The position numbers and the translations under genes were made by a program. DNA of 42,630 nucleotides, from positions 1 to 42,630 of the forward strand of contig JAAELK010000176.1 of NCBI GenBank assembly GCA_024226935.1. The letters are read 5' to 3'. This document shows positions 16,768 to 26,630 of this stretch, in pieces. How positions within the stretch are numbered: position 1 is the first letter of the stretch; each line of letters opens with the position of its first letter. A model generated the notes under the pieces. The model saw nothing but the letters and a program-made list of their open reading frames with translations. It did not search any database and had not been told where the DNA came from. Source of the DNA: Desulfobacteraceae bacterium (lineage in GTDB: Bacteria; Desulfobacterota; Desulfobacteria; Desulfobacterales; Desulfobacteraceae).

Positions 16768-16775
16768 CATCAAAT

Positions 16776-17009
16776 TTAACGTTTCCACACACTTTTTTGT
16801 GCCGTGATGTATAGATCCTCGACTTTCTTTCTTGCCCATGGGGTCTTTCTTAAAAATTTCAGACTGGATTTTACCGAAGGATCATTGGTAAAACATTTGA
16901 TTTTGATCCGTTTGCCCAACTGGTCCCAGCCATAATACACAACAAGACTGTCGACAATCTGTGCAAGGCTCACGCCGTGGAGGGGATTATTAATTTGTTC
17001 TTCACCCAT
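16776..17009 (-). CDS. VF530 (DUF2132) family small DNA-binding protein
   Basis: 77 aa. The motif [12 protein letters not shown], then [34 protein letters not shown] and KVEDLY are the conserved core of the VF530 family over nearly its whole length. These are small helical proteins; the founding member from Vibrio was reported to bind DNA and the cellular role is unclear. The start overlaps the stop of the YqeY-like gene by 8 nt, so translation is probably coupled. Confidence 0.88.
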   Translation of the reverse strand: MGEEQINNPLHGVSLAQIVDSLVVYYGWDQLGKRIKIKCFTNDPSVKSSLKFLRKTPWARKKVEDLYITAQKSVWKR

Positions 17010-17511
17010 TGGCCGTATTGTTCCCCATGTTCTTGAGAACTTCTTTTACCTGGTTGCCGTCTGCAAGCTTTCCAAAATGTTTCATGACTGTTCCCATGGC
17101 CTGGATAGGAGATTTAAACAAAGAAAGATCGACATTGTCCCGGACCCATAGATCAATCTCCTGGGAAGTTGCCATCCTTGGAAGATAATGATTCAATAAT
17201 TCCAGATAGTGTGAGCTGACTTCCTTCTTCAATTCAAGTACAGTTTTTTCCGATTTAACAAATTTGCGGATAATATTAAGAAGATCCTCATCGGTGATCT
17301 CCTCCGGTTTTTTAACCCGGGTGGTCTTTTTCCCACTCTCCAGGGTAATGGAAACGGTGAGACCGGGAAAAGCACCCATAATAAGACGCATGGTATCCCG
17401 GACAAGAATATCCTTTTTCATCATGGCAGTCTTCATATCCTGGCGGATCTTATCATAGAGATGAATCTCCATTGATGCATCCCATCCATATTCCTTGCTT
17501 ATCTCTGACAT
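17002..17511 (-). CDS. GatB/YqeY domain protein
   Basis: 169 aa. [21 protein letters not shown], the [18 protein letters not shown] segment, [18 protein letters not shown] and the C-terminal [22 protein letters not shown] match the all-helical YqeY fold related to the tail domain of GatB in tRNA-dependent amidotransferase. Stand-alone YqeY proteins have no settled function. The N-terminus is about 14 residues longer than usual; AAGGAG about 11 nt ahead of 17511 supports the longer start, but the internal Met at MEIH is possible. Coupled to the VF530 gene. Confidence 0.82.
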   Translation of the reverse strand: MSEISKEYGWDASMEIHLYDKIRQDMKTAMMKKDILVRDTMRLIMGAFPGLTVSITLESGKKTTRVKKPEEITDEDLLNIIRKFVKSEKTVLELKKEVSSHYLELLNHYLPRMATSQEIDLWVRDNVDLSLFKSPIQAMGTVMKHFGKLADGNQVKEVLKNMGNNTANG

Positions 17512-17682
17512 TGGCAGTCTCGCTCCTTTTATGATATTTTTTATATCCCGTGATTATACCACATTGAAAAAAACACCGCCACTATAATACATAACCCAAA
17601 TTTTCAGACTATCGATAAAAATCTCCGAGGAAAGATGAACAACTGATATTGCCAATTGCCCCAATATGATTTATCTTAGGTC

Positions 17683-19794
17683 ATGAAAAAACGATTTTAT
17701 CGGTCCAAGACCTCAAAAAAACCACAAAAAAAATTACCGCCAATGATACCGGGGGCCAACAAAGACCTCAAACGTATCTTTCAAGATATCGGTGTACCCG
17801 AACAAAAAGTCTTTCGGCCTGATCCCTTCCAGATTGAAGCCATTGAAGCCATTAAAACAGCAGACTGCCTGGTCACAGCTCCCACAGGGGCAGGCAAAAC
17901 CTGGATTGCTGAACAAGTGGCTCAAAAAGTCATGAAAAACAATGGGAAGACCTGGTATGCCACACCTTTAAAGGCCTTGACCAACTCCATTCATGCCCAA
18001 TTTTCAAAACTCTTCGGCAAGGAGAATATAGGCATTCTCACAGGTGACATCAAAGAAAATGCCGATGCCGCCATTGTAATAGGTACCACGGAAATTTTAA
18101 GGAATCAGCTCTATGATTCCATGTACACAGGAAAAAATTTAGACTGTGATTTGATTATTCTGGATGAAGCCCATTTTCTGGGAGATGAGGAACGAGGAGT
18201 GGTCTGGGAAGAAATAATGATCTACCTGCCGGTTCGTATTCCTTTGTTGCTCTTGTCCGCCACCATCGGCAACCCGGACCAGATTGCAAACTGGCTGACT
18301 TCCATCCGGGGCAAGCACTGCCAGGTGGTGAAAAACAACAATCGCCCCGTACCACTGCACCCTGTTTTCTTTCATCCCTCGGGCACCCTTTTCCCCCTGA
18401 TGAAAACACCTGACACCCCGGAATCCAGACCTGAACTTCACCATGAGGTCAGTAAATTTATCAATAATAAACAACAACCCATGATGGCACCCGGCGGCAA
18501 ACTGCCGCAATTTGGACAAATTTTGAAGGTCATGGACCATTTTGATCTATTACCGGCCATTTTCTTTCTTAAATCCAGAGTTGAATGCGACCAGGCGGTC
18601 AGGCTGTGCAACGAAGGCCTGCTCAACAAAAACCCTGGGAAAAAACAGGCCCTGATTGATAGATTGGAGGAACTGACTCAACACAACCCCCATTTGAAGA
18701 ACCACCCCCAGCGAAGATATCTTGAACTAACAGGCACAGCAGGCCACCACAGCGGTCATTTACCAGGCTGGAAGGTTGTAGTGGAGACCCTGATGGCCGA
18801 AGGCCTTTTAAATGCCATGTTTGCCACTTCCACGGTGGCGGCCGGAGTTAATTTTCCAGCCCGATCCGTGGTGGTGTTAAACTCAGACCGATTCAACGGG
18901 GTAGACTTCATGTCTCTTACCCCCAGTGAATTCCAGCAGATGGCAGGACGAGCCGGCAGAAGGGGCATGGACAATATAGGATTCGGTTTAATGCTGCCGG
19001 GCAAGTTCATGAATTTAAAATATGTTGCAAGACTCATCGATGCCCCCCCTCTGGATGTGGACAGCCAGATAAAAATCGATTTTTCGATGGTGTTAAATCT
19101 TTTGCTCTCCCACACCCCCGGTCAGATCCAAATTCTTTTGGATAAATCCTTTGCATCCTATCTGATAACAAAGGGTCAAAAGGGCAGCAAAATTGCCAGG
19201 AAACGCTTTGGTAATGACATGGAACACCTATGGCTCTCTTTCCAGACCCATATGGCATTTTTAACCCGGGAAAATTTTGTTACCCCGGAGGGAAGCCTCA
19301 CCGACGACGGATTATGGGCCTCAAAACTAAGAATAGATTCCCCACTGCTTGTGGCCCAGAGCATCCGCCAGAAACTGCTACCGATCACGGACCCAGCCCT
19401 TCTGGCATCCATCATTGGAACCTTTGTCAACGAGAAAGAATTCCCCGATGATCCCCTGCACCAAACGGCCCTTCCCAAAAGACTTAAGGAAACTTTCTTA
19501 GATCTGCGCTATGGTCTGAAACCCTTTGCCATTAAATTATTAAAAAAGGGCTTCCCCGCCCCCAACCTCTACATTCAGCCAGCCGCCCTCCTCTATGCCT
19601 GGGCCCATGGTGAGGACTGGGATGATTTAATGGTGGGATCTGTTTTTGCCGAAGGAGATTTTGCCAGGTTGATCCTGAGAACAGCGGAAAACTTAAGACA
19701 GATAGCAAAATTGGGGGACACCTTTCCTATGATCGCAAAAACCGCCAAAGAAGCCATTGAATTAATATTAAAAGAACCCATAATTACCCTGTAA
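17683..19794 (+). CDS. Ski2-like DEAH-box helicase
   Basis: 703 aa with an N-terminal Lys/Arg-rich stretch (1-30). Walker A APTGAGKT (66-73), ATPLKAL motif Ia, DEAH box (161-164), LSATIGN motif III (191-197), STVAAGVNFP motif V and QMAGRAGRRGMD motif VI (419-430) are typical of the Ski2/Mtr4/Hel308 superfamily 2 group. The rest would form the winged-helix and ratchet regions. Likely an ATP-dependent RNA (or DNA) helicase; no exonuclease partner is adjacent. No strong Shine-Dalgarno is visible, so the start is moderately certain. Followed 33 nt later by ridA. Confidence 0.88.
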   Translation: MKKRFYRSKTSKKPQKKLPPMIPGANKDLKRIFQDIGVPEQKVFRPDPFQIEAIEAIKTADCLVTAPTGAGKTWIAEQVAQKVMKNNGKTWYATPLKALTNSIHAQFSKLFGKENIGILTGDIKENADAAIVIGTTEILRNQLYDSMYTGKNLDCDLIILDEAHFLGDEERGVVWEEIMIYLPVRIPLLLLSATIGNPDQIANWLTSIRGKHCQVVKNNNRPVPLHPVFFHPSGTLFPLMKTPDTPESRPELHHEVSKFINNKQQPMMAPGGKLPQFGQILKVMDHFDLLPAIFFLKSRVECDQAVRLCNEGLLNKNPGKKQALIDRLEELTQHNPHLKNHPQRRYLELTGTAGHHSGHLPGWKVVVETLMAEGLLNAMFATSTVAAGVNFPARSVVVLNSDRFNGVDFMSLTPSEFQQMAGRAGRRGMDNIGFGLMLPGKFMNLKYVARLIDAPPLDVDSQIKIDFSMVLNLLLSHTPGQIQILLDKSFASYLITKGQKGSKIARKRFGNDMEHLWLSFQTHMAFLTRENFVTPEGSLTDDGLWASKLRIDSPLLVAQSIRQKLLPITDPALLASIIGTFVNEKEFPDDPLHQTALPKRLKETFLDLRYGLKPFAIKLLKKGFPAPNLYIQPAALLYAWAHGEDWDDLMVGSVFAEGDFARLILRTAENLRQIAKLGDTFPMIAKTAKEAIELILKEPIITL

Positions 19795-19827
19795 ACCAAA
19801 ACAATATATAAAAAAAAGGATAATAAA

Positions 19828-20205
19828 ATGAAAATAATCAATGCCGAAAAGGCACCGGGAGCCATAGGCCCATACAGCCACGCCGTCACCCATAATGACA
19901 TAGTTTTTTGCTCGGGCCAGATCCCCCTGGATCCTGCCACCATGGAAATTGTGGGCAACACAATTGAAGCCCAGACAGAACAGGTCATGAAAAATGTAAA
20001 ACTTGTTTTAGAAGCAGCCGGCTCAAGCCTTGACAAGATAATAAAAACTACAATTTTTCTTGATACCATGGCAGATTTTGTCGGCATGAACCAGGTATAC
20101 GAGGCATCCCTTAAGGGACACAAACCAGCCAGGTCCGCCTTTGAAGTGGGGGCACTGCCCAAAAACTCCCTGGTTGAAATTGAATGCATTGCAGCCCTGG
20201 GCTAA
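19828..20205 (+). CDS. ridA: RidA family 2-iminobutanoate/2-iminopropanoate deaminase
   Basis: 125 aa, the standard length. GAIGPYSHAV, VFCSGQIPLDP, TEQVMKNVKLVLEAAGSSLD and the C-terminal PARSAFEVGALPKNSLVEIECIA, with the conserved Arg that holds the substrate carboxylate, are diagnostic. It hydrolyses reactive enamine/imine products of PLP enzymes. AGGAT lies ahead of the ATG. The ettA gene starts 11 nt downstream, suggesting co-transcription. Confidence 0.93.
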   Translation: MKIINAEKAPGAIGPYSHAVTHNDIVFCSGQIPLDPATMEIVGNTIEAQTEQVMKNVKLVLEAAGSSLDKIIKTTIFLDTMADFVGMNQVYEASLKGHKPARSAFEVGALPKNSLVEIECIAALG

Positions 20206-20216
20206 GGAGAAATTAA

Positions 20217-21899
20217 ATGTCGGAAGATACAAAAAAAGTCATCTATACCATGATGAACGTATCCAAGTTCCATGGTAAACGTCAAGTATTAAAAAATATC
20301 TGTCTGTCCTATTTTTACGGGGCCAAAATAGGGGTCCTGGGTCTTAACGGATCTGGTAAAAGTTCGCTCCTAAAGATTCTATCCGGTATTGACACGGAAT
20401 TTGCGGGTGAAACCATTTTATCAAAGGGGTTCACCGTGGGGTATCTGGAACAAGAACCCCTGGTGGACAATACCAAAACCGTCAAAGAGGTGGTGCAAGA
20501 AGGGGTCCAGGAGACCGTGGATCTCTTAAATGAATATGAAAAAATTTCCGAAAGCTTTGCCAATCCCATGTCCGATGACCAGATGGAAAAACTCATTGAA
20601 AGGCAGGGAAAGATTCAGGACAAGCTGGACCATCTGGATGCCTGGGACTTAGATTCTCAACTACAAATGGCCATGGATGCCCTGCGCTGCCCACCAGGTG
20701 ACACCCGGGTAGATCTAATCTCCGGTGGTGAAAAAAGACGGGTAGCCCTGTGCCGTCTGCTACTCACAAAACCTGACATCCTGCTTTTAGATGAGCCCAC
20801 CAACCATCTGGATGCGGAATCGGTTGGCTGGCTGGAAGAACATCTAAGCAGGTTTGAAGGCACGGTCATTGCTGTAACCCATGATCGGTATTTTCTGGAC
20901 AATGTAGCCGGGTGGATACTGGAATTGGACCGGGGGGAAGGAATTCCCTGGAAGGGAAACTATTCTTCCTGGCTGGAACAAAAACAACGACGGCTGGCCG
21001 GGGAACAAAAAACCGAAAGCAAACGCCAACAGACCTTGCAGCGGGAGCTAGACTGGATCAGAATGTCACCCAAGGGCAGACGATCCAAATCGAAGGCAAG
21101 AATTAAAGCCTATGACGAACTGCTCCAAAAAGATGTAAACGATCAGGAACAGGCCATGGAAATTTTTATTCCCCCGGGACCCAGGCTGGGAGCCAAGGTT
21201 ATCGTGGCCGATCACATTTCAAAGGCATTTGATGATAAGCTTCTGGTGGAAGATATGAATTTTATCATTCCCCCCGGCGCCATCGTGGGGGTTGTCGGTC
21301 CCAATGGGGCGGGCAAGACCACCTTATTCAACATGATCACCCAAAAACAAAAGCCGGATGCAGGAAAAATAGAACTGGGACAAAGCGTAAAAATAGCCTG
21401 TGTAGACCAGGAACGGGACAGCCTGGATCCTACAAAAACCATTTATGAGGTGATTTCCAAGGGCAGTGATAAAATGCTCGTTGGCGGCAGGGAGATGAAT
21501 TGCCGGGCCTATGTGGGAAAATTCAATTTTTCCGGATCCGACCAGCAAAAAAAAGTAAAAGATATTTCCGGCGGAGAAAGAAACCGGGTACACTTGGCCA
21601 CAATGCTCCAGGAAGAAGCCAACCTGCTCCTGCTGGATGAGCCCACCAACGACCTGGATGTCAACACCATGCGGGCTTTGGAAGAAGCCCTGGAAAATTT
21701 TGCCGGATGTGCCGTAATCATCAGCCATGACCGCTGGTTTTTAGACAGGATTGCCACCCATATTCTGGCCTTCGAAGGCGACAGCCAGACCCTGTTTTTT
21801 GAAGGATCTTATTCAGATTATGAAAAAGATAGAAAAAAACGGTTAGGACTCAAGGCTGACCAGCCCACACGGATTAAATACCGACAGCTGACACGCTGA
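20217..21899 (+). CDS. ettA: Energy-dependent translational throttle protein EttA (ABC-F ATPase)
   Basis: 560 aa, close to the 555 of E. coli EttA. It has two ABC domains without membrane segments. Domain 1: GLNGSGKSS, signature SGGEKRRVAL, LLLDEPTNHLD. Domain 2: GPNGAGKTT, signature SGGERNRVHL, LLLDEPTNDLD. The opening VIYTMMNVSKFHGKRQVLKNICLSYFYGAKIGVLGLNG and the linker with RMSPKGRRSKSKARIKAY are EttA-like. It binds the ribosomal E site and gates the first elongation step by ATP/ADP ratio. AAGGAG precedes the ATG. Confidence 0.93.
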   Translation: MSEDTKKVIYTMMNVSKFHGKRQVLKNICLSYFYGAKIGVLGLNGSGKSSLLKILSGIDTEFAGETILSKGFTVGYLEQEPLVDNTKTVKEVVQEGVQETVDLLNEYEKISESFANPMSDDQMEKLIERQGKIQDKLDHLDAWDLDSQLQMAMDALRCPPGDTRVDLISGGEKRRVALCRLLLTKPDILLLDEPTNHLDAESVGWLEEHLSRFEGTVIAVTHDRYFLDNVAGWILELDRGEGIPWKGNYSSWLEQKQRRLAGEQKTESKRQQTLQRELDWIRMSPKGRRSKSKARIKAYDELLQKDVNDQEQAMEIFIPPGPRLGAKVIVADHISKAFDDKLLVEDMNFIIPPGAIVGVVGPNGAGKTTLFNMITQKQKPDAGKIELGQSVKIACVDQERDSLDPTKTIYEVISKGSDKMLVGGREMNCRAYVGKFNFSGSDQQKKVKDISGGERNRVHLATMLQEEANLLLLDEPTNDLDVNTMRALEEALENFAGCAVIISHDRWFLDRIATHILAFEGDSQTLFFEGSYSDYEKDRKKRLGLKADQPTRIKYRQLTR

Positions 21900-21908
21900 T
21901 AAAACAAA

Positions 21909-22769
21909 ATGCTCAAAATCCATCTGGCTGTATTTTTATTCGGGTTTGCAGGACTCTTTGGTAAATTTTTGTCCTGCAGCCCGTTTATCATTGTATTGGG
22001 GCGTACTTTTTTTGCGGCCCTGGCCCTGTTTATTTATGCAAAGCTATTTTCCCAGACAAAACTTGATATCTCCGGCAAAAGATCTTTCTTCTTTTTAATC
22101 CTCCAGGGAATTTTATTGGCCGGTCACTGGGTAAGCTTTTTTATGGCCATACAGATCTCTTCTGTAGCTGTGGGACTCGTCACTTTTTCCAGTTTTCCTT
22201 TGTTTGTGACCTTTATGGAACCCTTTTTTTTTAAAGAGCCTTTAAAAAAACGGGATATCACCACAGCCCTGGCTGTATTGAGCGGTATCATTCTGGTCAT
22301 TCCCAATGTGGATCTATCCAACAATATCACCCTGGGCGGACTTTACGGCATCCTATCCGGCCTGAGCTTTGCCGTTCTGACCCTGGTCAACCGGAAAAAT
22401 GCAAAGGTTTCAGATCCCATTGCCCTGGCATTTTATCAAAATCTTTTTGCCGCCATTTTTCTAATTTTCCCGATTCTGGTTTTCCCAGTTCTTATTATAA
22501 GGCCCCGGGCTCCGAACCTTGGCGATCTTCCCAGCCTGATTTTATTAGGAGTGGTATTCACCGCCATGGCCCATACCTTTTTTATCCAGTCCCTGACAAA
22601 AATACGAGCCCAGACCGCAAGTGTTATCACGGGCCTTGAACCGGTTTATGGAATTGTGCTGGCATTTTTTCTCTTGAACCAAATCCCCCGGGCCCAAACC
22701 CTTGCCGGGGGAATTGTCATCATCACGGCAAGCATTGCTGCAGGTTATTACAGCCGGAATAAAACCTAA
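21909..22769 (+). CDS. EamA/DMT-family transporter
   Basis: 286 aa with about ten hydrophobic segments in two homologous halves, the 10-TMS drug/metabolite transporter layout. ARTFFAALALFIY-type and SSVAVGLVTFSSFPLFVTFMEP-type segments in the first half and QTASVITGLEPVYGIVLAFFLL in the second are typical EamA signatures. Inner-membrane exporter; the cargo is unknown. It begins 9 nt after ettA without a clear ribosome site. Confidence 0.88.
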   Translation: MLKIHLAVFLFGFAGLFGKFLSCSPFIIVLGRTFFAALALFIYAKLFSQTKLDISGKRSFFFLILQGILLAGHWVSFFMAIQISSVAVGLVTFSSFPLFVTFMEPFFFKEPLKKRDITTALAVLSGIILVIPNVDLSNNITLGGLYGILSGLSFAVLTLVNRKNAKVSDPIALAFYQNLFAAIFLIFPILVFPVLIIRPRAPNLGDLPSLILLGVVFTAMAHTFFIQSLTKIRAQTASVITGLEPVYGIVLAFFLLNQIPRAQTLAGGIVIITASIAAGYYSRNKT

Positions 22770-22822
22770 GCCTTCCTGATTTTTAAAAGGCAGCTGTCTT
22801 TGTATGCATCAACCTGGATAAA

Positions 22823-24378
22823 TTATACTATATATAATTTGTCCAGGGCCCCGAACATATTATCCTTGGCCAGGAGAAATTTTTTCATCTCCCGACCGGC
22901 ACCATCTGCATCCCCGTCATTATGTTTTTGAATGACTTCCATTGCCTGACAATGGACAGCTTCATGGTACACCCCTATTTCATCATACAAAGGATTATCT
23001 GAAAAGGATTTGCCTTCGGAAAAATACCATTTACCAAAGGCGCAATCGGTATGGGAAACCACGTCCTCGGCTTTCATTTGTTTAAGATTTGCAACCACAG
23101 CCTCCAGGGTTGTCCTCCAACCCATATGGGCTACCTTGATATTACCTATATCAAATGCGGGGGAATCGGTCTGAATTTCGTTGGCAGAAACACTCAATTG
23201 ATCCGATATATTTTTTACCTCATCGGTATTAATCTTTGATTCAAAGATTCGGACACCTATTTCCACAGAATCCTCGCTGATACCCTGGACATGATTGGAG
23301 ATCTCTTTTACCTCCGCTGTGGAATGGGTCACCTTGGTGTTTATTTCAGCCATGCCCCTGGCTGCATGACCGGCATTTTCTGAAATTTCCTGGGTGGCAA
23401 CGGACTGTTCCTCTAAAGATACAGCAATGGAACTTATCATCTCACTCATATTCATAATAATATCTATATCTTTGTAATATGAAGATTTGAATCCTGGGTC
23501 AAACTAGAAACCCCATCAATCATCTCTCGAATTTTTAAGGTAGCACCGGAAGTCTGTTCTGCCAAACTTTTTATCTCCCCTGCAACAACAGCAAACCCTT
23601 TACCCACCTCTCCTGCCCTGGCAGATTCAATGGTGGCATTCAACGCCAGAAGATTGGTCTGCTCGGAAATTTCTGATATGGTATCTGTAATACGAGTGAT
23701 CTGATTAGCTGCTTCCCCGAGCTTACTCATGGAAACTGTAACTGTATCAGAAAGATCCACAGCTTTACTGGTAATAGCTCTGGCCGATTCCATATTTTTT
23801 GCAATTTCAGCCACCGTGGTATGCATCTCTTCGGAAGCTGTCGCCACCATGTCAATATTATTGGAGGCCTGGTCCACAGCAACGGCCATGGAATCCATAT
23901 TAATACTAACCTGATCACTTTCCTGGTTAAGCTCTCCGGTATTTCCCCGGGTAGCATCACATTTTTTCAATACCTGCTCTGAAAGATTAAGCATATTATT
24001 GGAGGCACATTGAAGGGTTTGGGCATGGCCTCTAACATTTTTCATTTTATCATCCAATTTTTTAAAATAAGCATCCAGCTTTGTTGCAAATTCCCCCAGG
24101 ACCTTATCATTTTTCAACCCCGAAAACTGCCCCATCCCCTTTTTTCCAAGCACAAGCTGGGTAATGTGTTCCGTTAAAACCGATATATTGGTCGTCATCG
24201 ATATCAAGACAACAAGGCAAGGAACCAGGATGCAGACAAATGAAATTACAAACAGGCCTAAAAATCCTTTCAAAAAAGATTGTCCGGCAAATTTTACAAA
24301 AACCGGTGCACAAAATCCAATCAAAAGACTGATACACACTGCAATAACGAAAAGACCCATTTTCTTTTTAAACATCAT
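22823..24378 (-). pseudogene. Methyl-accepting chemotaxis protein with C-terminal CZB domain, interrupted by a 2-nt frameshift
   Basis: The upstream part (24378 to 23464) encodes two membrane spans with only a short loop, then the receptor signalling hairpin ([26 protein letters not shown]...HITKI) and hits TAG. The downstream part (23455 to 22823) resumes with IAVSLEEQSVATQEISENAG and ends in a chemoreceptor zinc-binding domain (HMGWRTTLE, HTDCAFGKWYF, YHEAVH). Removing one TA at 23465-23466 from the ATATA run restores IDIIMNMSEM, exactly the expected receptor sequence. Intact it would be about 517 aa. Start 24378 chosen for the AAAAGG 6 nt ahead. CZB domains bind zinc and sense hypochlorite or zinc in known receptors. 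Confidence 0.88.
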
Positions 24379-24558
24379 GATATCCTTTTTGTTTAAAGTC
24401 TTTAAATTATAAAACAATTGATTTTTTTATAAAAATTTATCTTATCTTACATCGAATTTTCTTGATTTTCAAGGTTTCATAATCTTCCCTTACCCCCCAA
24501 AAAAAGATTAGAATCCATATTTTTTACTATCAGATATAACACAATCGACCATTGGAAA

Positions 24559-24586
24559 ACCCCGGCAGATCGATGCCTGCCGGGGT
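24559..24586 (-). terminator. Intrinsic terminator downstream of the aro/phe fusion gene
   Basis: The arms CCCCGGCAG (24560-24568) and CTGCCGGGG (24577-24585), extended by an A-T pair, enclose an 8-nt loop. It lies 17 nt after the stop on the minus strand, with TTTT following in that direction. On the plus strand a run of eight T follows after a few bases, so it may act in both directions. Confidence 0.75.
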
Positions 24587-24602
24587 CCATTTTTTTTATG
24601 AA

Positions 24603-26471
24603 TTAATATCGTCCCAAAATTTTTAAAACTTCTGATTTATCCTTAAGATCCGCCATCATAGGCACCAGGGCATCACTTAAGATATCGGCCTCAATATCAG
24701 CATAAAACATATATTCCCACGGTTTTCCCAATATGGGCCTGGACTCCAGCTTAACCAGATTAATATGATACCGGGAAAATATCTTCATCACTTCAAACAA
24801 GGCCCCCGGTTTATTTCCCGTTGAAAAAACAAGTGAGGTCTTACCCACTTTTTTATTGCCCTTGTATTCTTTGGCAATAATAGCAAACCTGGTAAAATTT
24901 CTCGGATTGTCTTCGATGGAATCTTCGATCACCTTCATCTCAAAGATATCAGCCGCCATGGCAGAGCCTATAGCCGCCTGGGTGATATCCCCTGATTTTT
25001 TAATCTGTCGAACGGCACCGGAGGTTGCCTTAATCGCCAGTGGTTCCTCTCCTGCAAACTGATCCAAAAAATTTCTACATTGGGCAAAGGCCGACGGATA
25101 CGCCAAAATTGTTTTAATATCATTTTTTGTCGCCGATTTATGGGCAATAAGAGCATGTTTTATACGGATAGTAACTTCACCAATAATTTTCAAATCGTAC
25201 TCTTGGAGCAGATCAAAATTTTCGTGGATGGAACCTGTAAGGGAATTTTCAACCGGAATTACCCCATATTCCGCTCTACCGCTTTCGCATGCATTAAAAA
25301 TATCCCGATAACTTTTCATGGGAATAGAGGTCAGGTCATCACCAAAATAAGAGAGACTGGCCTTGTGGCTATAATCACCATTTTCACCCATGAAGGCTGC
25401 AGTCTTTATTCCTCCACCATTCAACAGGCTGATCACTTCGGATTTCTTCAAATAATCAAAATCGATCTGTTTACCCACCACGGGAGCTATCACATACAAA
25501 TCCCGGGTCAATTCACCAAACTGCTCGGGATACAAGCTCTGGGGACCATCGGACAAAGCATTGTCAGGATCATTGTGAACTTCTATCATCAAGGCATCGG
25601 CACCTGCGGCAACGGCGGCTCTTGCCATTGGACTGACCTTTTCTCTGATCCCGGTAGCATGACTGGGATCAATCAGGATGGGAAGATGGGTGAGTTGTTT
25701 CAATACAGGAATAGCACTAAGATCCAGGGTGTTCCTGGTATATGGTTCAAAGGTTCTAATACCCCGTTCACAGAGAATGACATTGTCGTTTCCCCCGGCC
25801 ACAATATACTCGGCAGACATGAGCCATTCCTGGATGGTGGAAGCAAGCCCCCGTTTCAATACAACGGGTTTGCTCATTTTCCCCACACACTTGAGCAGCT
25901 CAAAATTTTGCATATTCCTGGCACCAATCTGGACCACATCCACATATTTTTCCATGAGCGCGGCCTGACTCGGAGAGGTCATCTCGGTCACCACCCCAAG
26001 CCCTGTTTCTTCCCGGACAGCAGCAAGAATTTTCAGTCCTTCTTCTTCCATTCCCTGGAAGGAATAGGGAGAAGATCTGGGTTTGTAGGCCCCTCCCCTA
26101 AACAAGACTGCACCATATCTTTTAACTTCCTTTGCAATGGTCATGGCCTGGGAATAGCTTTCCACAGCACAGGGTCCTGCTATCACAACAATTCTATCAC
26201 CCCCCACCATCACATTGCCGATTTTCACCATGGAATCTTCGGATTTAAAGTCTCGGCTGACAAGCTTATGGGAGGTTTTAATGGACCGCACATCCACCAC
26301 ACCTTCCATTTTTTTATAATCTGCTGCCGTTTTTTTATTTTTTGCAATAATACCGATAAGATTTTGCCCGGCATCTATAATTTCCCTGGTAATGCATCCA
26401 TCATCGGACAACAGGGATCTAATCCTGGTTTTCTGGTCTTTTGTAATTTTGCTATCTAAAACAAGTATCAT
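24603..26471 (-). CDS. Bifunctional DAHP synthase / prephenate dehydratase with ACT domain
   Basis: 622 aa. Residues 1-67 are the ferredoxin-like regulatory domain of type I-beta DAHP synthase (T. maritima type). Residues 70-335 are the DAHPS barrel: GPCAVES with metal ligand Cys101, [11 protein letters not shown] (130-140), LKRG (205-208) and IDPSHATG (267-274). Residues about 355-540 are prephenate dehydratase: [31 protein letters not shown] and the catalytic NFTRF (525-529). Residues 543-622 are an ACT domain with GALFEV and ESRP (576-579), the Phe-binding motif. First and late steps of phenylalanine synthesis are thus one chain, open to Phe feedback. AAGGAG precedes the ATG. A Phe leader attenuator lies upstream. 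Confidence 0.93.
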   Translation of the reverse strand: MILVLDSKITKDQKTRIRSLLSDDGCITREIIDAGQNLIGIIAKNKKTAADYKKMEGVVDVRSIKTSHKLVSRDFKSEDSMVKIGNVMVGGDRIVVIAGPCAVESYSQAMTIAKEVKRYGAVLFRGGAYKPRSSPYSFQGMEEEGLKILAAVREETGLGVVTEMTSPSQAALMEKYVDVVQIGARNMQNFELLKCVGKMSKPVVLKRGLASTIQEWLMSAEYIVAGGNDNVILCERGIRTFEPYTRNTLDLSAIPVLKQLTHLPILIDPSHATGIREKVSPMARAAVAAGADALMIEVHNDPDNALSDGPQSLYPEQFGELTRDLYVIAPVVGKQIDFDYLKKSEVISLLNGGGIKTAAFMGENGDYSHKASLSYFGDDLTSIPMKSYRDIFNACESGRAEYGVIPVENSLTGSIHENFDLLQEYDLKIIGEVTIRIKHALIAHKSATKNDIKTILAYPSAFAQCRNFLDQFAGEEPLAIKATSGAVRQIKKSGDITQAAIGSAMAADIFEMKVIEDSIEDNPRNFTRFAIIAKEYKGNKKVGKTSLVFSTGNKPGALFEVMKIFSRYHINLVKLESRPILGKPWEYMFYADIEADILSDALVPMMADLKDKSEVLKILGRY

Positions 26472-26532
26472 GGTTGGTCTCCTTACCTAAAATTGCGACA
26501 AAAATTATGTTACAACCCCTAAAATAAAAAAA

Positions 26533-26556
26533 GCCCGGGAAAAATTTTCCCCGGGC
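26533..26556 (-). terminator. Second (leader-distal) terminator hairpin
   Basis: On the minus strand the arms GCCCGGG and CCCGGGC (26556-26550 with 26539-26533) close over an A/T-rich loop that can extend the stem. TTTTTTTATTTT follows. It stands only 12 nt beyond the first terminator and about 60 nt before the start codon of the fusion gene. Its 5' arm GGCCCGGGG can also pair with the 3' arm of the first terminator, so the two may switch together. Confidence 0.8.
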
Positions 26557-26568
26557 CAAAAAACAAAA

Positions 26569-26604
26569 AAGGCCCCGGGTGGCATACTGTCCACCCGGAG
26601 CCTT
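26569..26604 (-). terminator. Attenuator terminator (segments 3:4) of the Phe leader
   Basis: On the minus strand AAGGCTCCGGGTGG pairs with CCACCCGGGGCCTT (one T-G wobble) across an 8-nt loop, followed by TTTTTTGTTTTTT. The 5' arm contains CCGGGTGGA, which can instead pair with TTCATCCGG just after the Phe codons (26636-26644) to form an antiterminator. Confidence 0.85.
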
Positions 26605-26630
26605 TTATAAAATCTATAATTTATAAAGCG

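Noticed and set aside
25080-26459. 459-codon plus-strand open frame antisense to the DAHPS-dehydratase gene
   Set aside because: The minus strand gives two complete enzyme domains with all motifs. The antisense translation has low-complexity His/Phe/Gly composition and no ribosome site or family motif.
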